A stretch of DNA of 64,000 nt from Bacteroides cellulosilyticus (GTDB taxonomy: Bacteria > Bacteroidota > Bacteroidia > Bacteroidales > Bacteroidaceae): positions 3,658,501-3,722,500 of the forward strand of contig NZ_CP081903.1 in the NCBI RefSeq assembly GCF_020091405.1, read 5' to 3'. The translations under genes and the position numbers were made by a program. The notes under the pieces are model-generated. The model did no database searches. It saw only the letters and a list, made by a program, of their open reading frames with translations, and was not told the DNA's origin. Below, one piece after another: positions 1 through 7,766 of this stretch. Position 1 is the first letter of the stretch; every line of letters starts with the position of its first letter.

Positions 1-1370
1 TCGCGCATCCGGTCTTTGATGCGCTCCCGTTTGAACTCCGCACCCCATTGCAAGGAGTGGCTTTTCAGTCGGTGGCGGCCTGTGATGGAATAACTTTGCA
101 CCTCTGCGGTAAGGTAATTGCGGGCATGTTCCATGTAAGTTCCCACACCGATGGTTTCGGCAGTTTCCTCTTCGTTGGTAGTGCCGTCTACTTGTGTTCC
201 GCTGTCCAGGGAGTTCAGCCAGTATTGTCCGGTGATGTCGTACGTCTCCTGTTCTTTCGTGTGGAAGGCGGAGGCTTGCAGGGTCAGGCTGTTCTGTTCG
301 TTCAGCCGGTAGGTGGCATAAGCGGTTCCAAACAGGGTGCGGAATAAATCTTTCTCCTGTCCTTCAAAATAGACTTTAAACTCGCGTACATTGCTGAGAG
401 TGCCGAAGCGGGTGTAGCGGTCTTCCGGCTGGAAGTTATAGCGGTTTTCTGAAATATTGCCGATGACGCCTACTTCCCAACGCTTCGAAGGTGTCCAGTT
501 CAGATAAGTTTGATAGTCGATATAACGCGGGTCGTATTCTCCTTTTGTATCCAGCGTACCCAGCAGATATTGATTGGTTTTATAACGGATACCGTTTGTC
601 CAGGTTAGCTTTTTGGTGGCGATTCCTACGTATGCCGAGGCTCCCAACAGGCTGACGGAGGCACTTCCTTCTAACCGTTCGGGTTTCTTGTAGGTGATGT
701 CCAGCACGGATGACATCTTGTCCCCGTACTTGGCCTCATAGCCTCCCGTGGAGAAGCCGACGGATTGCACCATATCGGGATTGATGAAACTCAGCCCTTC
801 CTGTTGCCCGGAACGGATCAGCAAGGGGCGGTATATTTCAATGCCGTTGACGTACACCATGTTCTCATCGAAACTACCGCCGCGCACGTTGTATTGCGAA
901 CTGAGTTCGTTGTTGCTACTCACTCCGGCCTGTGTGGCTATCACGGCTTCTATGCTTCCGCCCGAAGCGTCAGGGGCCAGGCGGTTTTGTTTGGTTTCTA
1001 TCTGTTGGATGGTTCCGGTTTGCCGGCGATGCTCTGTTACGCTCACTTCGCCCAATTCAAAATTCATCGGGGGCAAGGTTATGTTCAGACTGATATTCCC
1101 CTGTGGCCGTACTAACTTCCGCTTACGGGTTTGGTATCCCAGCATGGAGAAGATAACTGTTACACTGTCCCGGCTTTCGAATTTCAGTGAATACCGTCCT
1201 TTCAGGTTGCTGACTGTGCCTATAGCCGTCCCTTCCAATCGTATTGTTGCCAATTCAATCGGATTGCCATTTTCATCCGTAACCGTTCCGCCTATCTTGA
1301 CCGTTTTCTGGGCAAAGGCGGGAGTGGAGAATAGGATTATAAGAGATGTCAGTAACCAAAAATGTCTCAT
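1..1370 (-). CDS. TonB-dependent outer membrane receptor, N-terminal part (runs off the window)
   Basis: Read on the minus strand from the ATG at 1370-1368; the frame stays open to base 1, so the C-terminal part of the barrel lies outside the window. The protein starts with a clear signal peptide (MRHFWLLTSLIILFSTPAFA, then QK), followed by a carboxypeptidase-D regulatory-like Ig domain of roughly 85 residues (KIGGTVTDENGNPIELATIR...) and then a TonB plug domain (AVIATQAGVSSNNELSSQYN, VRGGSFDENMVYVNGIEIYR). After that come barrel strands. This is the classical Bacteroidetes CarboxypepD_reg-TBDR layout for uptake of a ligand across the outer membrane. No SusD gene is visible because the downstream side is cut off, so the substrate is unknown. 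It is divergent from the YecH-like gene with a 150-bp gap. Confidence 0.9.
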   Translation of the reverse strand, partial: MRHFWLLTSLIILFSTPAFAQKTVKIGGTVTDENGNPIELATIRLEGTAIGTVSNLKGRYSLKFESRDSVTVIFSMLGYQTRKRKLVRPQGNISLNITLPPMNFELGEVSVTEHRRQTGTIQQIETKQNRLAPDASGGSIEAVIATQAGVSSNNELSSQYNVRGGSFDENMVYVNGIEIYRPLLIRSGQQEGLSFINPDMVQSVGFSTGGYEAKYGDKMSSVLDITYKKPERLEGSASVSLLGASAYVGIATKKLTWTNGIRYKTNQYLLGTLDTKGEYDPRYIDYQTYLNWTPSKRWEVGVIGNISENRYNFQPEDRYTRFGTLSNVREFKVYFEGQEKDLFRTLFGTAYATYRLNEQNSLTLQASAFHTKEQETYDITGQYWLNSLDSGTQVDGTTNEEETAETIGVGTYMEHARNYLTAEVQSYSITGRHRLKSHSLQWGAEFKRERIKDRMR

Positions 1371-1497
1371 ACCTTTTCTATAACGGAGAAACTTCCCGAA
1401 ACGTATATCGGGAGGTAAAAAAGAGCTTTTAACTTTGCTTCTTTATTTTTTATAGGTTAGTGTCACAAATGTTACAACTCCAATCCGTGCTTCGTTC

Positions 1498-1505
1498 TAT
1501 CTTTG
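1498..1505 (+). promoter_or_regulatory. Bacteroides -7 element for the YecH-like gene
   Basis: TATCTTTG matches the Bacteroides sigma-ABfr -7 consensus TAnnTTTG and lies 15 bp before the ATG at 1521. A clear -33 TTTG is not evident. Confidence 0.6.
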
Positions 1506-1520
1506 CAGAAAAAATAGATT

Positions 1521-1754
1521 ATGGAACAATTACATGCTCATGAAGTCCTTCACATGATGGAAGGCAACAGTTACTCGGAATCATCATTAAAAGAGGCAAT
1601 CATCAGGAAATTCGGCGAGCATCAACATTTCTATACTTGCTCGGCAGAAGATATGGATGCGGATGCGCTGATAGAGTTTCTGAAAGCGAAAGGCAAGTTT
1701 ATGCCTGTTGCTGATGGATTTACGGTGGATATAACGAAGGTTTGCAACCATTGA
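1521..1754 (+). CDS. YecH-like small protein (DUF2492 family)
   Basis: A 77-residue protein (MEQLHAHEVLHMM..., ending ...VDITKVCNH) that fits the YecH / DUF2492 family in length and in its signature parts: an N-terminal HAHEVLHMM, a central FGEHQHFYTCSAEDMDADALIEFL split over residues 32-55, and a C-terminal ...FTVDITKVCNH. Conserved His and Cys residues suggest metal binding, which is how the family is usually described, but no reaction is known. It is monocistronic: TATCTTTG lies just upstream, and a 514-bp spacer follows. Confidence 0.8.
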   Translation: MEQLHAHEVLHMMEGNSYSESSLKEAIIRKFGEHQHFYTCSAEDMDADALIEFLKAKGKFMPVADGFTVDITKVCNH

Positions 1755-2268
1755 TGCTGATAACTTTAGTCCTATAGCGGTTTCTCGCTGTACCCTTTCA
1801 CAGTTCTGCGTCCCTTTATTCATCAGTGTTAGCGGGTGGAAGCGTGCTTTTTAAGCTTCTTGATTTATGGCAAGCTTATTTTGGGCAATGGATAGAGCTG
1901 TTATATATTGGTTATTAGTAATATGTTACGTTGGTTTGGATAAGGCATTTCAATCGTTTGACTATAGTCGGTAAGTCGTTTGGTTATGGTCGGTAGATTT
2001 ACTGATTATAATCAAACGACTTGCTGACTGTAGTCAGCACCGGATGATTTGTATAGCAAAACAAATGTATGTCATATCCATTTTATATCTATGTCATATC
2101 CACATATTGCCTCTACGCTATCCCCGTTTTATACCCTTCCACCTGTTAAGGCCGATGAATAAAGGGGTATGAGTGTGTGGAAGGGCTATGTATGCAACAA
2201 AAAATATTTGAATACACATCTGCAATAAAACAATTTGTACCTTTGTAGCCGAATGCAATATTGAAACT
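1755..2268. other. Intergenic region with repeat array and no gene
   Basis: 514 bp without a convincing ORF. It holds the 22-bp modular inverted array at 1954-2041 (listed separately), a 13-bp direct repeat TATGTCATATCCA at 2068-2080 and 2090-2102 (22 bp apart), and shortly before the next gene a TACCTTTG -7 element (about 2236-2243). I see nothing else in it. Confidence 0.7.
1954..2041. repeat. Four-module inverted array of a 22-bp unit
   Basis: Two direct copies of a 22-bp unit beginning TCGTTTGACTATAGTCGG (1954-1975 and 1976-1997) are followed without spacer by two inverted copies (1998-2019 and 2020-2041; the reverse complement of 1998-2019 begins TCGTTTGATTATAATCAG). Each unit itself contains a dyad (GACTATAGTC, GATTATAATC, GACTGTAGTC). 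The block can fold into one long hairpin of about 40 bp or four small ones. It lies 228 bp upstream of the pantothenate kinase gene. Confidence 0.85.
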
Positions 2269-3096
2269 ATGGGAATTGTAATAGGAATAGACGTTGGCGG
2301 AAGTACTACAAAAATTGTAGGGATCAACGGAGAACAGATACAGTCACCGATGTTTATCACTGCGACTGATCCGGTTACTTCTCTGTTCGGGGCTTTCGGG
2401 AAGTATATTTATGATAACGGTATTCAGCTTTCGGATATAGAGCAAGTGATGCTGACAGGTGTGGGCAGTGCATTTGTAGATAGTCCGTTGTATGGTTTAC
2501 CCACGGATAAGGTCGATGAGTTTATAGCCAATGGGTTGGGTGCACGTCATGCCACGGATATTGACCAGCTGATTGTGGTAAGCATGGGAACGGGCACTTC
2601 TTTCGTAAGAATCAACGGAGAAAAGATAGAGCATATTGGTGGTATGGCAATTGGCGGAGGTACTTTGCAGGGGCTTTCCCGCTTATTGCTGAAGACGCAT
2701 GATTTCCGGCAGATTGCAGCCATTGCCGAGAAAGGGGACGTTACCCGCGTAAACTTACAGATCGGCGATATTTGCAATCGTCCTTTGCCGGATCTTCCGG
2801 TGCATGCCACTGCTTCGCTGTTCGGAAAAGCGGATAGCAACGCTTCGCAGGAAGATATTGCCAAAGGGATTATTTATATGGTGCTGCAAACGATAGGTGG
2901 TGCAGCGGTGTTGTCTGCGCTGAATGGTCCTATCAAAGATTTTGTCTTGATTGGTAATCTTACTAAATTTCCGCAGTGCCATGAGGTTTTTCCGAATATG
3001 GAAAAGATATATGGGGTGCGCTTCCATATTCCACCCTATGCGGAATATAGAACGGCGATAGGGGCGGCGCTGGCGTATATCAGGAAGAATGCTTGA
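2269..3096 (+). CDS. Type II pantothenate kinase (acetate/sugar kinase-Hsp70-actin fold)
   Basis: 275 residues. The N-terminus GIVIGIDVGGSTTKIVGI is the phosphate-1 loop of the ASKHA ATPase fold, followed by VMLTGVGSAFVDSPLYGLPT, then VVSMGTGTSFVRI (phosphate-2 loop) and GGGTLQGLSRLLL, which is typical of eukaryote-like (type II, CoaW/PanK-like) pantothenate kinases. The enzyme would phosphorylate pantothenate with ATP, the first step of CoA synthesis, in the cytoplasm. The alternative is a BadF/BcrA-type ATPase, but no cysteine cluster is present. The window also encodes a type III enzyme (coaX, 48206-48937). The gene stands alone between two inverted repeat arrays; a TACCTTTG -7 element precedes it. 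Confidence 0.8.
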   Translation: MGIVIGIDVGGSTTKIVGINGEQIQSPMFITATDPVTSLFGAFGKYIYDNGIQLSDIEQVMLTGVGSAFVDSPLYGLPTDKVDEFIANGLGARHATDIDQLIVVSMGTGTSFVRINGEKIEHIGGMAIGGGTLQGLSRLLLKTHDFRQIAAIAEKGDVTRVNLQIGDICNRPLPDLPVHATASLFGKADSNASQEDIAKGIIYMVLQTIGGAAVLSALNGPIKDFVLIGNLTKFPQCHEVFPNMEKIYGVRFHIPPYAEYRTAIGAALAYIRKNA

Positions 3097-3103
3097 TTAT
3101 CCG

Positions 3104-3261
3104 GGTTCGTGCGTCTCCGTAGGGCCTTCATGTCATTTCCGTGCTATCTCCGTAATTCGTCCGTATCTGCTCCGTATCAACTCCGTGTCGGCTCCGTATC
3201 AGACCTCTTCTATAGGACACGGAGTAGGTACGGAGTTGATACGGAGCAGATACGGTTCCGG
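3104..3261. repeat. Inverted array of 11-bp CTCCGTA/TACGGAG tandem units, copy 1
   Basis: Starting eight bases after the panK stop, CTCCGTAnnnn-type units repeat every 11 bp in exact register: 3115, 3126 (degenerate), 3137, 3148, 3159, 3170, 3181 and 3192. A centre containing TCTATAGGA (3209-3217) follows, and then the opposite orientation: 3218 CACGGAGTAGG, 3229 TACGGAGTTGA, 3240 TACGGAGCAGA, 3251. The inner 27 bp on each side are almost perfectly complementary. The same unit and centre recur at 31435-31604. Confidence 0.9.
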
Positions 3262-3404
3262 TATAGTTTTGAAACATCGCATCTGATTACGTAAATAATA
3301 ATCTTGTCACTGATTTCCGTGATAAATATTCTTCACTCGGAAAGAAATAAAACTTGAAGTGCTTTTTATTTTTAGAAATTTCTTTCTGATAAAGAAATTT
3401 ATTC

Positions 3405-3412
3405 TACATTTG
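3405..3412 (+). promoter_or_regulatory. -7 element of the leader upstream of the beta-helix gene
   Basis: TACATTTG matches TAnnTTTG; a TTTC about 18 bp upstream (3383-3386) is a weak -33. Transcription would start near 3418 and give a leader of about 290 nt before the ATG at 3711. Confidence 0.55.
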
Positions 3413-3451
3413 CAGATGAAGTCAGGCCTGTTATAGCGATAAACGGCAAAT

Positions 3452-3577
3452 ATGACTTTATGTTTTAAGAAAAAACGCAAGAAGCGAAAAGTTATTATCC
3501 CCTTCTCTCGAATCTGGAAAATTCAAATGCCGTGGGATGATAGCAACAGTTTCTTCACGTCTATGTTATATATATAG
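3452..3577 (+). CDS. Possible 41-codon leader peptide inside a structured leader
   Basis: ATG at 3452 opens a 41-residue frame. The peptide has a very basic stretch near its start (KKKRKKRKV) and ends ...SMLYI with TAG at 3575-3577. Its second half is exactly the 5' arm of hairpin A, and its stop codon lies at the top of that hairpin. No strong Shine-Dalgarno is present, though Bacteroides often lacks one. It could be a regulatory leader ORF whose translation decides which hairpin forms, or a chance ORF. No family is recognised. Confidence 0.35.
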   Translation: MTLCFKKKRKKRKVIIPFSRIWKIQMPWDDSNSFFTSMLYI

Positions 3578-3657
3578 GCGTGAGGGCTGTTGTCTATTAC
3601 GGCATTAGGCATTTTCCAGAGCCTGAGAGAAGAATAGACAATAACAGTCCTCACGCT
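3502..3657 (+). ncRNA. Leader RNA with two mutually exclusive hairpins (attenuator-like)
   Basis: Hairpin A is built from nested pairings: 3502-3509 with 3625-3632 (CTTCTCTC/GAGAGAAG), 3514-3522 with 3611-3619, 3527-3533 with 3599-3605, 3545-3549 with 3587-3591 and 3556-3564 with 3574-3582. Hairpin B pairs 3578-3598 with 3633-3656 (GCGTGAGGGCTGTT against AACAGTCCTCACGC, then TCTATT/AATAGA) and is followed by TTTCTTTATAT, like an intrinsic terminator. Bases 3578-3591 are used by both, so A and B exclude each other. This is seen in the sequence; a regulatory role for the downstream gene is inference. Confidence 0.6.
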
Positions 3658-3710
3658 TTCTTTATATAATAACCCCGTTGACAGAGGATAGGCGGATTAT
3701 TTCTAATATT

Positions 3711-5495
3711 ATGAGACGACTACTATTAATTGTAGCATGGGGCTGTTTCTTGGCGGGAAACGCGAATGCCCAAGTTGAAATTGTACGCTATGTTTCGGAA
3801 AATGGAACCGGAGATGGTACTTCCTGGGAAAGTGCTTCTGGAAAATTATGGGATGTGCTGGCCTTATCTTCTCAGGTAGACCGTATGACTATTTATCTGA
3901 CAGAAGGTACCTATCGTTTGCGGAGTGCCAATGTGAAGAATGTAGTTATCTCCGGTGGCTATTCCAAAGGGGGGGTCAGAAAGGAAGCGCAAGGTGAGCA
4001 TAAGACAATTATTACTTTTAGTGACAAAACTCAGCAGGATGCCTTTTATTGTGACAACTGTTGGGCGGAAGACGTAGAATTTGACATGCACCTCACACCG
4101 TCGTCAGAATTGAGGATGAATAACAGTGTACTGTCACGATGCAAAGTGTATGGCGGACGTCGAATTACCGGAAACGGGCAGTTATATGGCTGTGAAATTT
4201 TTAATTGCGGGCGCGAAGGCGTACAGGTAATGGGAGGCAATATCTTTATTGTAGAAAATTGCAATATACATCATAATGAAATAGGGATCGGCGGTGATGG
4301 CATTCTGAAAGTAAAGAGATGCGATATTCATGATAATAATAATCCTCGCGGACAGGGAGGAGGCATGTTTACAGGTGCCATTTATCAGCATCATGTGACG
4401 GATTGCCGCTTTGCTAATAACCATGCCCGTGAAGGTGGAGGACTTTATGGAGTGAATGTATTCCTGACCAATTGCACATTCGAAGGAAATACTGCCGAAA
4501 GGAGTGGAGCAGCTGTTTATCTGCAGGTGAATAGCGAAATGTATAACTGTGTGGTGTGGAAAAACGGATCAGTGAAGGGGGAGAATATCATTGATGTGCA
4601 AGATGTCACTATAAAGATTGTGAATGGTACCATCATACAAAATACCGGCACAGCCCTGAACGTTTATGTGAGAGGATATGAACTGTATGGTGAGGGAAAA
4701 TCTCCCTTGATTGCTAACACGGTGTTATGGGGGAATACGAAAGAAATAGAAAATCAGCAGAATATAAAACTGGACTTGCGCGGATGTGCCATTCAGGGAG
4801 GACTGGGTATTCCGGAGCTTGATACGGCATGTGGCATCATCAACCTGTCTGCTTTGAATACAGGAGATAATGCGGGAGAGAATTATCCTTGTTTCATATC
4901 GAAAGAGGATGGCGGCTTATTGCCTATGTTATCGGAGAACTCGACTTTGATTGATGCCGGAGATACCGGCTTGTGCTTCACCACCTATGATTTCGCTTAT
5001 TCCGGAAGGGTATTATTGAAAAGCATCGATGTAGGTGCTTTCGAGTATGTATCTGTTTCTCATCTGTTGGCCGGAACAAAGAAAACATTCCGTTATTCAA
5101 AAGATGCGGAGGGAATAGGAATTGCGGTGTTTGAAGCGGAAAGGGAGGGACAGAAATATGGTATACTTGCTTTTGTGCACAACGATGCGGACATAATGTT
5201 GCCTTATAGCTTCGGCGGTTGTGAAGAAGGAAAGTATAATTTTTCTTTCCAGTTGATAGATATAAAGAATGATGGAATGAACGAAGTTGTGCTTTATAAG
5301 GAATTACCCGGAAAGAAGAGTATTGCCTATTTATTGCAGTATAGGTCGCCCGGCTGGAAGGTAGTGGAACGGATGGAGTATGTGCAAGGCAAGGAACTTC
5401 GTCCGGCATTTAATGTGAATCCTAAACAGCCGGATTATTATATTGTTAAACAGGGTGCCAAGATATTATTATCCAAATTATTAATGGACGAATAA
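3711..5495 (+). CDS. Secreted right-handed beta-helix protein
   Basis: I start this at the ATG at 3711, because MRRLLLIVAWGCFLAGNANA-Q is a complete signal peptide; an in-frame TTG at 3678 would place 11 residues before it. The product is 594 residues. Residues about 25-60 (VRYVSENGTGDGTSWESAS...) and the following CKVYGG, GCEIFNCG, NCNIHHNE, RCDIHDNN, DCRFANNH, NCTFEGNT ladders are typical of parallel beta-helix (pectate-lyase-like or DUF1565/choice-of-anchor) proteins of Bacteroidetes. The last 130 residues look like a separate beta domain (RYSKDAEGIGIAVFEAEREG...). No catalytic residues can be assigned. It is the first of three co-directional genes for exported proteins, 13 bp before the next. 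Confidence 0.8.
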   Translation: MRRLLLIVAWGCFLAGNANAQVEIVRYVSENGTGDGTSWESASGKLWDVLALSSQVDRMTIYLTEGTYRLRSANVKNVVISGGYSKGGVRKEAQGEHKTIITFSDKTQQDAFYCDNCWAEDVEFDMHLTPSSELRMNNSVLSRCKVYGGRRITGNGQLYGCEIFNCGREGVQVMGGNIFIVENCNIHHNEIGIGGDGILKVKRCDIHDNNNPRGQGGGMFTGAIYQHHVTDCRFANNHAREGGGLYGVNVFLTNCTFEGNTAERSGAAVYLQVNSEMYNCVVWKNGSVKGENIIDVQDVTIKIVNGTIIQNTGTALNVYVRGYELYGEGKSPLIANTVLWGNTKEIENQQNIKLDLRGCAIQGGLGIPELDTACGIINLSALNTGDNAGENYPCFISKEDGGLLPMLSENSTLIDAGDTGLCFTTYDFAYSGRVLLKSIDVGAFEYVSVSHLLAGTKKTFRYSKDAEGIGIAVFEAEREGQKYGILAFVHNDADIMLPYSFGGCEEGKYNFSFQLIDIKNDGMNEVVLYKELPGKKSIAYLLQYRSPGWKVVERMEYVQGKELRPAFNVNPKQPDYYIVKQGAKILLSKLLMDE

Positions 5496-5508
5496 ACAGA
5501 ATAAAACT

Positions 5509-6651
5509 ATGTATCGGAATATTAGTTTGAGCTTTTTGCTCATCATTTTGATTGCTTCTTGTGGTGGCAATACTCAGGAACGAGATATTAATGGAATGCA
5601 CATCTTTCCTGTAAAAGATTTTGATAACGGGAGTTGGCTTGGTAAAAAGTATTATATTGATGAAAAGGGGAATCCCCTGTTCGACAAAGCATTCGATCGG
5701 GCAAGTTTGTTTGTAGATGGAATAGCTTGTGTAGAGTGGGACGGCAGGCATTACTTCATAGATGAGAAGGGAAATTTCCTTTTTAATAAAGAGGGATATG
5801 CAGAAATCTATGGTATATCTGATGGTGTTGGATGGGTGCGGAAAGAAAGAGCTACTTATAGTCCGCGAACTGCCATTGATATGAAGAACGGGAATGAATT
5901 GTTTATAGTTCCACATTCGGACAAATTATTTAAGAGTATGACTTTTTCTGAAGGTTTAGTGATAGGCGAGAAGAAGGGTAAATGTGGCTTTCTAAATAAG
6001 CAGGGTGAATGGGTTATACAACCGGAGTGGGATTTGAATGATATTTGCTTTCGAGTTTTTAAGAACGGTATGTTTTGTGTTTATTCAGAACAGAAATATG
6101 GCTGTATTAATAGAAAAGGCGAGTTGGTTATTGATTATCTATTTGACCAACCGTTTATGTTTGATTCTAATGGATGTGCTGTGGTTGTGCTGAAAGATAA
6201 ATCCGGTGAGAAATCATTTGGCTTGATTGATAAAAAAGGAAACTATCTGATTGAACCTTATTTTAAAGATTTGGAATATGACGATGGATGGTATCGCTTT
6301 AGTGTTGATGGAAACTTGTACGGCTGGTGTGATAAAAATGGAAAGATAAAGATTGAAGCCGCTTTCAAATCTTCAGGAGGCGTAAATATCAATTTCTTTA
6401 ATGGTGACAAGTGGACTTTGGTGCTTGGAAGATATATTGATAGAGAAGGGAAAGTAGCGTTGGAGACTGAATATGCTCCTTTAGGTAATTTCATGGGCGA
6501 TGTCGCTTTTGTGCAAACGAGAGATGGAGTCGCTCTGATGAATCGTAAGGGAGAATTAGTAGGAGAAACTCGATTCCGCAGCCGATTTAATAGTCTCATA
6601 CAGAGACTTTATAGCTCCGGAGTAAGTCTTGTTGATTATTTAAATTTTTAA
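5509..6651 (+). CDS. WG-repeat lipoprotein
   Basis: 380 residues. The N-terminus MYRNISLSFLLIILIASCGGN has a lipobox (IASC), so it should be a lipoprotein. The body consists of WG/KWG-type beta repeats with recurring forms such as YYIDEKGNPLF, YFIDEKGNFLF, GFLNKQGEWVI, GCINRKGELVI, GLIDKKGNYLI, GWCDKNGKIKI and ALMNRKGELV, spaced at about 40-50 residues. These repeats are common in Bacteroidetes surface proteins, and no enzymatic role is known. It ends 3 bp before the next gene, so the two are probably co-transcribed. Confidence 0.85.
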   Translation: MYRNISLSFLLIILIASCGGNTQERDINGMHIFPVKDFDNGSWLGKKYYIDEKGNPLFDKAFDRASLFVDGIACVEWDGRHYFIDEKGNFLFNKEGYAEIYGISDGVGWVRKERATYSPRTAIDMKNGNELFIVPHSDKLFKSMTFSEGLVIGEKKGKCGFLNKQGEWVIQPEWDLNDICFRVFKNGMFCVYSEQKYGCINRKGELVIDYLFDQPFMFDSNGCAVVVLKDKSGEKSFGLIDKKGNYLIEPYFKDLEYDDGWYRFSVDGNLYGWCDKNGKIKIEAAFKSSGGVNINFFNGDKWTLVLGRYIDREGKVALETEYAPLGNFMGDVAFVQTRDGVALMNRKGELVGETRFRSRFNSLIQRLYSSGVSLVDYLNF

Positions 6652-6654
6652 GTT

Positions 6655-7428
6655 ATGAAAAATAATAGATTCGTTTTTATGGCAGTCGCCATAGTATGTT
6701 TTTGTAGTTGTGGTAATACTCAGTCCAAGAGTGGCGAAGAACAGCAACAGGTTGCGGATTCCCTTGTCGAAGCGGAACGTGCTGCATTCCGCTCTTTGGA
6801 TTTGGATGGGTATAATTTGATGGGGCATGTAAAAGAGTGCACCATGAAGTCTTATGACAAAGTAGGGAAAGAATGCGATGATTTCCGGAATCTGACTTTT
6901 ACTAAAGAAGGCTTGATTGAAATAGATGAAGCACCTTACCGAGGAAAACTCTCTTTTGAATACGGTGAGTCGGGAAAGTTTTTGGGCGGCAAAGACTTGA
7001 CTACCGAAGGTATGCGGGTAATACTAAAGCGTGACAGGGATGGTAGAATTCAGAGTATTCAGAGAAAAGCTGCTACAGGTGCCGAATCGGATACACAATA
7101 TGAGTTTAAATATTCGTATGATAAGGAAGGTCGGCTGAAAGGTATAGAGTGTGTCTACTGGGAAGCAAGTGAGGATATTGCATTTACTTATAATAAAGGT
7201 AATGCTTTCGTTGCAACCGAAAAAAGTAGTTTCAGCGATTATGAAGTAGACGCCGTTACCACTAAGACTTATACGTATACAGAACTGGACCTATATGGAA
7301 ATTGGTTGACTCGTGAGGTGGCTGCTGTGGAAGAAAAAAGTGTAACGGAAATGGGAGAGGAAACTGCTACTACAACCCAGAAAAATCTGCCTGTAGTGAT
7401 AGAAAAAAGAGAGATTCAGTATTGGTAA
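6655..7428 (+). CDS. Lipoprotein with YD-like repeats, function unknown
   Basis: 257 residues. MKNNRFVFMAVAIVCFCSCGNT carries a lipobox (CSC-G). A short Gln/Glu-rich linker is followed by a beta-rich region with YD/RHS-like strands (FKYSYDKEGRLKGIECVYW, LDLYGNWLTREV). I recognise no family with certainty; similar small Bacteroides lipoproteins are annotated as hypothetical. It is the last gene of the three-gene group, and an intrinsic terminator follows 50 bp later. Confidence 0.75.
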   Translation: MKNNRFVFMAVAIVCFCSCGNTQSKSGEEQQQVADSLVEAERAAFRSLDLDGYNLMGHVKECTMKSYDKVGKECDDFRNLTFTKEGLIEIDEAPYRGKLSFEYGESGKFLGGKDLTTEGMRVILKRDRDGRIQSIQRKAATGAESDTQYEFKYSYDKEGRLKGIECVYWEASEDIAFTYNKGNAFVATEKSSFSDYEVDAVTTKTYTYTELDLYGNWLTREVAAVEEKSVTEMGEETATTTQKNLPVVIEKREIQYW

Positions 7429-7478
7429 AAGGGAGAATCTGTGCTGTTTTGTCCAATGTACTGGATAAGAGTGACGGA

Positions 7479-7509
7479 AAGAGGAGAGGCATTACTTCTC
7501 CTCTTTTTC
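7479..7509 (+). terminator. Intrinsic terminator after the lipoprotein gene
   Basis: AAGAGGAGA - 9-nt loop region - TCTCCTCTT followed by TTTTC. Confidence 0.85.
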
Positions 7510-7670
7510 ATATCCTTAATTTTATTCCCATTCTAAACAGGACGTTTTTGTTTTGTACACAGAACGGTTTTGACCTGTTTTTGTTTTCTATATAAAACAT
7601 CTAAGGCAAAGTTACCGATTGTTCTATACCGATCGGATGTAAAAATACCAAGAAATTTCGGATGGAACTT

Positions 7671-7701
7671 TTTGCTCTTCAAGAAAATACTACTATCTTT
7701 G
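7671..7701 (+). promoter_or_regulatory. Consensus Bacteroides promoter for rpsA
   Basis: TTTG at 7671-7674 (-33) and TATCTTTG at 7694-7701 (-7), separated by 19 bp, which is the expected spacing. It leaves a leader of about 60 nt for rpsA. The rest of the 338-bp spacer (7429-7766) holds only the terminator above. Confidence 0.8.
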
Positions 7702-7766
7702 CGCCCGAATTTATGAGCTAATATAATGTCTCACTCAATTAATTATTAAACAACTTATTTTATTTA

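Noticed and set aside
748..1383. Plus-strand ORFs at 48-347, 748-1383 and 765-1115
   Set aside because: They are opposite-strand shadows of the TonB-dependent receptor gene, which has signal peptide, plug and barrel motifs.
3104..3261. CRISPR array
   Set aside because: Repeats are only 11 bp, have no unique spacers of 25-40 bp, reverse orientation in the centre, and no cas gene is present.
3502..3657. Retron msr-msd RNA
   Set aside because: The long paired leader looks similar at first, but no reverse transcriptase gene lies in the window near it.
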